NCBI RefSeq assembly: GCF_030272615.1
Contig: NC_081407.1
Span: forward strand, 440,167,213-440,231,212
Reading direction: 5' to 3'
From: Cryptomeria japonica
Taxonomy: Eukaryota > Streptophyta > Pinopsida > Cupressales > Cupressaceae
Length of the DNA: 64,000 nt
Positions 1-9,448 of the stretch are shown one piece after another. The position numbers were made by a program, and so were the translations under genes. Below the pieces are notes generated by a model. That model saw only the letters and a program-made list of their open reading frames with translations. It searched no databases and was not told where the DNA came from. Positions within the stretch are counted from its first letter, which is position 1. Each line of letters starts with the position of its first letter.

Positions 1-831
1 GGAGATGTAAGAAGCTTGAGAAGACCTCATGGTTACCTTAGAAGGTAAGGGTTAAGGTTAGGTTAGGGTTATCCATTGGATAAAGCTTTTACCCAAAGGA
101 TAAACTCTTGTGTAAAGGTTAAAGGGATAACCATGGTCAAAGCAATAAATGCTTGATGAGACCCTTGGGTTAGAAGAAGGTTAAGTTAGGCAAAAAGTCT
201 CTAACCATACCACTAAGGCTTAGTTAACCATTAATGGTTTGAAGACTTTGGGGACAAATTTGTAAGAGTCCTTCCAAATTTGGGGTTGTTCAACAAGTTA
301 ACTTGTTGAAGGTATAAAGGCTTTAATGCCTTTTGAAGACTTTACTCCAAATTTGAGAAGTGACCTCCTCAAATTTAGGGAAAGGGGATAATTGATGGGT
401 TTGGGTTAATTGATTAGGATTAAATGGTTTCTAGAAGAATTTAGGAAGAGGGTTAGGATGCAAGTGGGAGATGTAGGAAAATGCAAGTGAGTGAGGAAAA
501 TAGGCTTTAATTAAAATAAATTCTTTTATTTCAATTTGGTTGCAAGTTGGGGATTAAATAAATTAGATTTATTTAATTGGGGTGAACTATTTAATTAAAT
601 GTAAATTTAATTAAAAAGTAGAGAAAAGGGATTTAATTAAATAAAATGATTTATTCAATTAAATGATATAAAGGACTTAAGTGAATTTAAATAAATAAAT
701 TGAGTAATTTATTTAATTAAATAGAAGAATGTGCATGATTTAATTAAATTAGATTTAACTAAATAGAGGAATGAGAATAAAATGAACATTAAATATTCAT
801 TTAGGAATATGGTCATTTTTATACATCTACA
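1..831 (-). repeat. 3' LTR of TE-1 (partial)
   Basis: The sequence matches 29471-30310 almost base for base in the same orientation. It ends in TACATCTACA, as the 5' LTR does at 30310. The interior is very AT-rich, with TTTAATTAAAT blocks from about 480 to 790. The terminal part that begins this LTR's opposite end is outside the window. Confidence 0.92.
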
Positions 832-845
832 TTTTGCCCCTCTTT
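832..845 (-). other. Polypurine tract of TE-1
   Basis: On the minus strand the bases next to the 3' LTR read AAAGAGGGGCAAAA, a plus-strand priming purine tract. The identical tract abuts the 3' LTR of TE-2 (22997-23010). Close relatives abut those of TE-5 (from 44341) and TE-6 (from 49669). It fixes the orientation of the element as minus. Confidence 0.85.
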
Positions 846-1160
846 GAAGTGACGTGTGTGCACATGTTGATTCAAAGAAAATGATGTATCATCATGATTT
901 GGTTATGATCAGTGTGATGTTGTATTTGAGATGTTCATGTCATGCCTCAAATTTGATAAATGATGTTGATAGCCCCTGGGGAGATGAATCAAAAATTTGA
1001 AGATTTGATTTGTGTGGATAAACTCGATTGCATTTTAAATTTGTGTCTATGTTGAATGTGATAAATTGATTCATCTCTTGATAATGATGTTTGTGAGGTT
1101 TAAAATGAGACCAAGAGCAATTTACGTGTTTGCCCACACAATCCTAATTTTCATTTACCC

Positions 1161-1168
1161 TATAAAAG
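1161..1168 (+). promoter_or_regulatory. TATA box of the antisense PMD gene (TE-1)
   Basis: TATAAAAG lies 75 bp upstream of the PMD start codon at 1243. The same CCTATAAAAGG context precedes the PMD start in TE-2 (22656-22663, minus strand), and a TATATAT box stands at the same relative place in TE-5 (45360). Conservation across separate elements supports an internal promoter facing away from the adjacent LTR. Confidence 0.7.
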
Positions 1169-1401
1169 GTAAAAAGTGATTTATTTTGTCTCATTTGTGC
1201 TTGTTGACTTTGGAGAAAGTGACACTTGGAGAGAAAGTCAAGATGTCGGTTCCCTTTGCTTCTCATTGATTTGAGTGCATTCGGAGGTATCAAAGGCCCG
1301 CCACATATGGACCACTGGTAAGTCATCCTTTTTTACCCCTTTTGGATTTTTGTTTTGTCATTTTTATCATGTTTTTGAATTTTCATGCGAATTTAACGTT
1401 T

Positions 1402-1792
1402 TAGTGCGTCGGGGTCAAATCGTAGTGCATACGATAGGCTTCGTAGTGTGTAAGGTTTAACAAAGTAGGGTAGCATCCGACTAGATCAGGATAGCACATC
1501 AGTAAGTTAAATTAGCATATAAAGATAGGTTAGCACATGGGGGGCACAGGGTAGCGCGTAGTAGAGACCTAGTGCATAGGGTTAGCCAAGGTTCGCAAGG
1601 GTAGCGTAGGATAGCGTGTAGGTATACCCTAGTGCATAGGGTTAGGTTTACAGCATTAGGCTAGGATAAGATAGCACATAGGGGTTTGCTAGCACATAGG
1701 GTGAATGGTGTAGTGTGTTGAGAGGACAGGGTAGCGCATAACTAGTAGTTTAGCGCGTAGATAAGATTGTTTAGCGCATGAGGGAAAGATTT
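1402..1792 (+). repeat. Phased TAGCGCAT array in PMD intron 1 (TE-1)
   Basis: About 17 copies of an octamer TAGCGCAT and its CpG-decay forms (TAGTGCAT, TAGCACAT, TAGTGTGT) stand at 18- or 21-bp steps, with unrelated bases between. The first six or so units read 21, 21, 27, 21, 21 and 18 bp. The whole array lies in the PMD intron (1318-2347) and reads TAGCGCAT in the sense direction of PMD. Confidence 0.85.
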
Positions 1793-2004
1793 GGGTAAAG
1801 TAGGATTTTGGATGAAGAAAGATAGGTAAATTTTTGCCAGTTTTGCCAGGATGGGTATGAATTGTCAGTCTGTGTGTCTGCTATCATTGTTTTGATAAGT
1901 TGTCGAATATGAGTTCCAATATAACTTGATTTGATTTGCAATGTTTCAAGTTTATTATGATCGGATGTTGATATGATGTGGTTTTTGATATGGATGTTTT
2001 GATA

Positions 2005-2225
2005 TGAACTTGATTTGCATTGTTTCAAGTTGATATATATGAGGAGCTTGAGTTGTTTTACAAGCTGATATGGTTGTGGAACTTGAGTTGTTTTACAAGC
2101 TCATATGAATGTGAAACTTGAGTTGTTTTACAAGTTGATATGAATGTGAAACTTCAGATGTTTTACAAGTTGATTTGATTGTGGAACTTGAGTTGTTTTA
2201 CAAGTTGATATGATTTGTTATGAAA
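2005..2225 (+). repeat. 35-bp tandem repeat in PMD intron 1 (TE-1)
   Basis: CTTGAGTTG recurs at 2047, 2082, 2117, 2152 (variant) and 2187, an exact 35-bp period, with a looser copy at 2009. Each unit contains AACTTG...CAAGTT arms that could fold on themselves. The same 35-bp repeat is present at the matching place in TE-2 (21563-21735). The rest of the intron down to 2337 is T-rich and shows nothing else. Confidence 0.85.
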
Positions 2226-4370
2226 ATGGATTGATATGATTTGGAACATGATTAGATTTTCAAAGTTTCAAGTTGATATGAATTTGATTTTGATATGAAT
2301 TGATTTGATGAGGAAACTGATATTGGACTTGTTTTGCTTTGTAACAGGAGCACATTGGAGTGGTTCAGTCGTGAGAGCGATTTCTGAGACCGTGGTCATT
2401 GATACCATGATTGACATAGGCTGATAGGGATATCATTGAGAGATGTGGCCTATCCTCTTTGTTAGAGATGCCTCGGTTTATCATTAACTGGGGTTTATTG
2501 ACAGCGTTGGCTGAGAGGTGGCATAGTGACACCAACACCTTCCATTTGGTGACAGGTGAGATTACAATGACATATGAGCATTGCTACCAGATTCTATGGA
2601 TTCCTATGGTAGGTGCATTGTTACCATATGAGCAGACAGAGGACGGCAGGACAAAGGCACTTTGCCAGATTCTACAGGATGATACGGTTTGTGGATATGA
2701 GATCCCTTGGCAGGAGTTCATAGATTTGGATTACACTCCTCTACCATCAGTGCTGGCAGGGTTCATAGGTGGTTTCTTATGTCCCGACCGTAGGTTGAAG
2801 GGATTGGCAGTAGGATGGGGGTTGGTTCTGGAGGACATGGTGACACAGGGTCGCCGCTTTGCATGGGAGTCGGCTATGCTAGCCCACTTATACAGGGATC
2901 TGCATCAGGTGGTGTAATTGGGTTATAGTAGTCTATTAGTTGGAGTTACACTGCTACAAGTATGGGTGTGGGAGCATATTCTCGCAACTAGGCCACTAGC
3001 GGATAGAGATAGGCCTGTTGGGTGTGCATATGCATATGGATATCAAGGGATAGTTGTCCAACATAAGTTGGGAAAACTAGAACATTGGAGGAGAGTTTTA
3101 GATGATATTGATACAGTCGTCTGGAGACCATACATGGAGTGCGAGGTATGGGAAGAGGATGGGATGGAGATGCCTAATGTCTACATGTCCTGATTTTTGA
3201 TAAGGTGGATGCCCTTTCTTATTGAGAGGTTTTTGCATAGCCAGGTGTTGCGGTAGTATGGTCATCAGTAGGGAGTTCCACAGGGAGCATGCTTATATGC
3301 TCGACGGAGACAAGATATACTAGATTGGGGGCCCACTACTGATAGTGTGGTGGCGGTTGAGGAGTTCTTTCACGTAGCTAGCCAGATATGGGACTACACC
3401 TATTGGGTAGTGGATGCAGGGATGACATAGGAGTTTGCCACATTGTTTGAAGCACATGCAGTTGCCAGGATATCAGATCCAGTGGAGATGATTCCCACTT
3501 TTGATGATGATGAGGATGAGCAGCCTGAGAGGCTAGGGAGATAGGGAGAGGATGGAGAGGAGTTGGATGAGGGAGGTGGGGATGGTGGAGGTGATGATGG
3601 TGGAGATGGTAGAGGAGGTGGTCGAGGTCGGTGAGGGGATAGAGGGAGGAGAGGAGATAGGGGTGGAGATCAGGGGAGGAGAGGAGATAGTGGTGGAGAT
3701 GGTGGTGTCAGAGGGACAAGGGTGGAGAGAGCTATGCAGTGAGCTGCAGTGGATAGAGGGAGAGGAGGCTTGGCTATTGGAGCTAGGGGAGAGGAGCAAG
3801 TGGGAGAGGTGATAGCAGTGGTGGGAGGGACTGATGAGTTTAGACAGTTGGCTCAGAGGAGGAGATCTGATGTGTTACTCCCATCAGCACCTAGGACAGG
3901 GGGAGGGATAGGGGGTACCACTTCATAGGTACCCATCCAGATGCAGATTCTAATGCACCAGGAGGACTCGCAGATTAGGTCTCTGCAGTTATCAGTGCAA
4001 CATCTACAGACACAGTTGTTGTCTCATCAGCATCAGATTACTCATCTTACCATAGAGTGGGATATAGATAGAGAGCATAGAGGTCAAACAGAGGAGCTTG
4101 CAGAGAGTGACAGTAGGTGCCCCGATGAGAGACACACTGAGAGAGATATGACACACTACCATGGCGATCGAGTACTATAGGCTGTTGTATAAGGATCTAG
4201 TCCCTAGAGAGCAGAAGGCCCCTAGCTTTAATGCTAGTCGGTCATCTTGGAGTTAGTCAGGGACAGAGAGTAGGGGTGTGACCGGGCCACCTCAATAGGA
4301 TCCACCTGGAGATCCAGGTGTTGGGACATCTGCTACGAGACCATCACCCTCAGGAGATAGTCATACCTGA

Positions 4371-5909
4371 GAGATGTTGTCTCCATTGTATTTTGATCAT
4401 TTTGGCATAGACATGACATATTTTGTACATTGATCATTTTTGAGATATATATGACACCATTTTCTTTGATCCCCAAGTGATGTGTTATGGATGATGCTTT
4501 ATATATGATGTTGATTATTTTATGATGATGATGCAATGCTTAGATGTATGTGTTTTGAGATGCGATGAATATGATGTGTTAATGCATGATATTATTAGAT
4601 GTATCTTGAAAATGAGATGTATGATAATGATATGATATGAGATGTATCTTGAAAATGAGATGTATGATAATGATATGGTGTGAGATGTATCATGAAAATG
4701 AGATGTATGATAATGATATGCTATGAGATGTATCTTAAAAATGAGATGTATAATAATGATATGCTATGAGATGTATCTTGAAAATGAGATGTATCTTGAA
4801 AATGAGATGTATGATAATGATATGCTGTGAGATGTATCTTGAAAATGAGATGTATGATAATGATATGCTATGAGATGTATCTTGAAAATGAGATGTATGA
4901 TAATGATATGTAACTAATTGTAAAATGATATGCAACTAATAGGAGCATCCTCATTTGGCATTTGTCATCCCTGTATAGTCACATGTTTTTGCTTTCTTTC
5001 TAGGTATCATCATTGAGCATTGATTTGGTTGGGATATGTTGAAAATTTATACAAGCATAATGGTATAATTGAACCATAATGACCTGAGAAAAATTTACAT
5101 GATTTTTTATTTTGCAAGATAGCACAAGCGCCAAGGTATAATTGAACCAGGATGACTTGAGTGTGGATTGCATATAAATAGACAAGATTAAGCCATTTGT
5201 ATGCGCAAAGTGGAATCATGTCTTTAGTGATATGCTGTGAATCGCGTCTTGAAACAAGTATTTGCATAGTACAAGTGATCGCCTCACAGATAGAAAACTA
5301 AAAAAATATTGGAGTCCTCATGACTTTCTCTAGCTCGATGCATTGTTGAGAAAATGTAGAGGATCCAATAGTTCAAAAAAGTTTAAGCGAAAAGATAGTC
5401 AAAACTTCATGCAAGATACATACATTTGATACTTCAGAAAATCATCCTTCACGTTTCGTGAATTCTTTTAAATGATCAATATTTGTCTTTGTGATTGTTG
5501 ATTTGTTGGATAGAATGCTCTGAGTTTGCTGCAAGTTTTGCTTTTAGGATAGAATGTTTAATCAATGTTTCCCCTAGCCGAGTTTTCCTCTTAATGCAGA
5601 TATGTATAGTGATTACCAAGCCATGGTGGGATATGATGAAATGATATTTGGATAAACTAGGATAGTGACTATGCTAAGTATGTCCTAGATAATGTGATAA
5701 AAAATGTCGGGCAATGACCGATAGTGCTTGACTATGGATATAAAGGCTTTGAGTAAGAAATATAGATAGAGGAGTTGTCCTCTCATAGTAGCGCTTGTTG
5801 CTAGGTTTTCACCAGTTGCTTTTATTGTACCTTTTTATTTGTTTTTTCTTGATTTTTGATATTTTTGATTTTTTTTTTATATTTTTTATTTTTTCGTGCA
5901 TTAGACTGC
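4371..5909. other. Convergent intergenic region between PMD and pol (TE-1)
   Basis: This 1.5-kb stretch separates the 3' ends of the two converging units. It holds the 43-bp minisatellite (4598-4915), then AT-rich DNA with no ORF I trust. Near 5815-5900 a T-rich run follows GGTTTTCACCAG; the same phrase and T-run recur in TE-5 at about 60415-60540. In TE-5 the matching interval totals about 1.6 kb once TE-6 is removed, so the spacing is conserved. Confidence 0.6.
4598..4915 (+). repeat. 43-bp minisatellite
   Basis: GTATCTTGAA recurs at 4601, 4644, 4687 (variant), 4730, 4773, 4834 and 4877. The step is 43 bp, with one extra 18-bp partial unit at 4791. Each unit carries the words GAGATGTAT and GATAATGATATG. 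Confidence 0.9.
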
Positions 5910-8900
5910 TTAGGTGTAGTATTTCTTTAGATGGATGTTGTTAGATGGTTCATCAAGCACATCTCCCTCTGAAGTTGTTAGCTGATAAGCACTTGATCCA
6001 TACGCTGATATGATGACATAGGGACCTAACCAGTTAGGTTCAAATTTCCCCCTCTTTTACCGATCTTGCTGATTTCTAGGATTTTCCTTGTCATCAATTT
6101 TAAAAATTATGGGAATAACCTTGTGGTTGTAGCTTCTACACATGCGTTGCTGATATGCTTTGAGGTGAGTGTAGGCACATTGGCATCTTTCATCTAGAAG
6201 TTCTAGCTCTTGCAGTTGGTTGACTCGATACTCTTCATCTGGAATTAGGCCTTTCAAAGAGACTTTGAGAGATAAAATTTCTACCTCTAGGGGTAAAATT
6301 GCTTCTAATCCATATACCAATGAATATGGTGTAGCTCCCATAGGTGTGCGAATGCTAGTTCTGTATGCCCAAAGTGTTGGATTGAGCTGTACATGCCAAT
6401 CTTTTCCTACATCATTCACTGTTTTCTTTAGGATTTTCAATATTGTCTTGTTGGATGCTTTTGCCTGACCATTCCCCTATGGGTAGTAAGGTGTAGAGAA
6501 ATGATGTTGGAATTTGAATTTTTCACATAGTTCTCGCACATCTTGGTTCTTGAAAGGTCGTCCATTATCTGTGATGATGGAACTTAGAATTCCATATCTG
6601 CAGATCAGATAATTAAGGATAAAAGATGTTATTTGTTTCCCAGTCACTGTGGTCATGGGGACTACTTCAATCCATTTGTTAAAGTATTTTGTTGCAGTTA
6701 TAATGAACTTGTGTCCATTTGAAGATGAAGGAAGTATTTTTCTGACTAATTCTAGTCCCCATTGGCAAAAGGGCCAGGATGTTGTGAATGGCTGCAGTTC
6801 CTGTGCTGGTGCATGTATAAGATTGTCATGGATTTGGCATTTAGGACACTTCATTGCAAAATAGTAAGAATCTTTTTCCATTCTCAGCTAGTAATATCCC
6901 ATTCTTAGAAGTTTTTTAGCAAGAGTAGGACCACTTGAATGTGTGCCATAGATACCTTCATGAAGCTATTGTAAAGAAGAGTCAAATTCATTACGATCAA
7001 GGCAATGAAGAAGAGTACCATCTAGACCTTGACGGTACAAAGTATCAATACTGAGAGTATAACAGGTGGCTTGCTAGATAAAGTTGCATTTTTGGTTTCA
7101 GGATAGGTCAATGGGTAGGATATTGCTTTTAAGATAGTCATATATCAGTCTGTATAATAGAGAGTCAGAATTGGTTAAAGCATAGATAACATGGGAATTA
7201 GAATGGTCATAGGTTGGGGAGAACAATTACTCTACTAGAAACTCGTAACAACTTTGTTGCTCTGGAATTTGCAGTAGTGAAGCAATAGTAGCCATTGCAT
7301 CGGTTGCTCTGTTGTCCAATCTTGGTATTTGTTTGAAGGTGACGTGTACAAAATATTGTTTGAAATCATCCACCATTCATTTGTATGGTGGCAACTTGTC
7401 ATCCTTTGTCTGATAGTCATTGTTGATTTGATTGATGACTAGTTGTGAATCTCCATAGGCTTTTAATTATGTGATTCTCCATTCTACGACCATTTTGATG
7501 CCCATAACCAGTGCCTCATATTCAACAATGTTATTTGTGCATGGAAACATGAGCCGATATAATCTTGGTATAGTGTGCCCTTCAGGAGTGATGAATAGAA
7601 TGCCAACACTTGAGCCATGTTGAGTATAGGATCCATCAAAGTATAGGGTCCATTGTTTGGTGGAAATAGAAAGAACATCCCTGTTCGGAAATTCAATCTC
7701 CATAGGTTGTTTTCTAGGTAGTGGTGCTTCAACTAGTTGATCTGCAATTGCTTGTCCTTTGATAGCTTGTCGCTCTATGTAGTGGATATCAAATTCACTG
7801 AGAATCATGACCTATTTAGCCAATCTGCCTATAAGAGCTGCTTTGTTGAGGAAATATTTGAGAGGATCAATTTTTGTTACTAGCTTAATTATGTGGGCTA
7901 GCATGTAATGCCATAACTTTTGAGAGGCAAAGACCACTGTCAGACAAGCCTTCTCAATGAATGTATAGTTGAGTTCATATCCATTCAATGTTCTGCTGAT
8001 GTAATAGATAGCTCGTTCCTTGCCTTGTTGATCTTCTTGTGCTAATAATGCCCCCAGTGATATATTTGTTGTTAAAATGTAGAGAATGAGTGGCTTCCTT
8101 GCTATTGGCGGTACTAGAACTGGTGGGTTCATTAGATATTGCTTGATTTGATAGAATGATTATGCACATTTGGCTTCCCATTTGAATGGTATATTTTTAT
8201 GTAGCAAATGATTGAATGGTAGACTTTTATCTGCTAGTTGAGCGATGAATCGCCTGATTGATTGAAGTTGTCCTTGTAGAGATCTGAGTTGGCTAATGTT
8301 CTTTGGTGGTGGCATCTCCATTATGGCTTGTACCTTTGTTGGATCTATTTCAATACCCTTTGCTGAAACTATGTAGCCTAGTAACTTGCCTGATGTAACC
8401 CCGAAGACACACTTCTTAGGGTTGAGCCTGACTTGGAATTTCTCCAATCTGTCAAAAATCTTCTCTAAGATGCTTAGATGTTCTGCCCTGGTAAATGATT
8501 TAACTAGTAAATCATCCACATAGTCCTCCATGAAGGTATGCATCATGTCATGAAATATTATGGTCATTCCTCGTTGATAAGTTGCCCCTGCATTCTTTAG
8601 GCCAAAAGGCATGACATTCCAATAGTGCGTTCCCTAAGGACAGGTGAATGTTGTTCTATCTTGATCCTCTGGGTCTATCTTGATTTGATTATAGCCTGAA
8701 AAACCGTCCATTAGTGATAGCATTGCATGGCCTATTGTGAGGTCTACAATTATGTCAATACTAGGCAAAGGAAAGTCATCTTTTGGACAGGCTTTGTTGA
8801 CATCTCTAAAATCAGTGCAAATATTCTGATACTACCATCTGGTTTTGAAATTGGTACAATGTTGGAAATCCATTCAGCATAGTCGATAGGTCAAATAAAT

Positions 8901-9448
8901 CCGACGTCTAATTGTTTCTTCAGCTCAGCTTTGACCATGAGTGCTACATGTAAATTCATCTTTCTCAATTTTTGCTTGACTGGCTTAGCTCCTAGAGTAA
9001 TGGATAAGTGATGCATGATTAACTGTGGATCAATCTCGGGCATATCTGCATATGACCAAGCAAAGTTGATTTGCTTTTCTTTGAAAATTTTGATAAACTC
9101 TGATTTTTCTTCCTCTGTCAAAGATTCTGCAAGGTGTATGTTTTTGGTTTCTTCTGTAGTACCAATGTTGATTGATTGAGTGGGCTCAATCAATATGGGT
9201 GATTGCTCTTGATAATGTTCAGGAAGAGTGTCAAGTCTCCCATCTTGAGGTGCCTTAAAAAGGTTTTCACCCTTTGATGCATCCTTTATTTTTACTTTTA
9301 TGTGATCTATTATTGCCATTGAATGGTTTTCAACAGTAGATCTTTTATTTTGTTCATTTTTGTGACTGAGAGACTTGGCACTCCCCTGATTGTAGATGTT
9401 GTTACTTTGTTCACTGGTAGAGTCTATTTCCGAGTTAATGATACACAA
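5910..9448 (-). pseudogene. pol: pol of TE-1: RT, RNase H, archaeal-type RNase H, integrase (degenerate)
   Basis: Read from 9448 down: RT N-terminal part (FAWSYADMPEIDP), the DFRDVNKACPKDDFPLP region near 8800, then MPFGLKNAGATYQ and the catalytic YVDD (8612-8160). RNase H follows (8132-7812). A second RNase H (7800-7235) has YFDGS, EYEAL and GDSQLVINQ. Integrase has a zinc-binding H...H...C..C region (about 6995-6830) and a core with ITDNGRPF. Its usual first Asp reads Glu (WGLELV), and the catalytic Glu after NGQA is Lys. The chromodomain-free C-terminus ends HLKKYYT. Many stops (mostly TAG) and frameshifts are present, and the stop codon is at 5910-5912. Confidence 0.9.

Larger units (their letters stand above)
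1243..4370 (+). pseudogene. Spliced plant mobile domain (PMD) gene carried antisense in TE-1, degenerate
   Basis: Exon 1 is 1243-1317 (25 codons from ATG), ending CTG|GTAAGT. The acceptor TTTGTAACAG is at 2338-2347 and exon 2 runs to a TGA at 4368. The PMD core covers about residues 40-350: CGLSSLL, WHSDTNTFHL, a TGE...T motif, FIGGFLCPDRR, LAHLYRDLH and VWVWEHI. These are landmarks of the PMD/aminotransferase-like family, which includes MAIL1/MAIN-type proteins. A Gly/Asp/Arg-rich stretch (3557-3720) and a Gln-rich coiled coil (3941-4100) follow. From 2348 to about 4100 the reading frame holds, with at least ten stops but no frameshift; one frameshift follows near 4110. Its role is unknown. 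In plants PMD proteins are tied to transposon silencing and gene expression, so an element-borne copy could be a counter-factor; that is inference. It converges on pol. Confidence 0.85.

Noticed and set aside
45-75. Interstitial telomere-like repeat (GGTTAGGGTTA)
   Set aside because: Part of the LTR; the same short phrase occurs in all TE-1/TE-2 LTR copies and is not a telomere tract.
2459-3193. PMD as a host gene beside transposons
   Set aside because: The same gene occurs at the same place and strand in three elements between pol and the 3' LTR, so it is element cargo.
3533-3799. Ser/Pro/Thr-rich ORF on the minus strand
   Set aside because: Mirror of the Gly/Asp/Arg-rich PMD tail on the plus strand.
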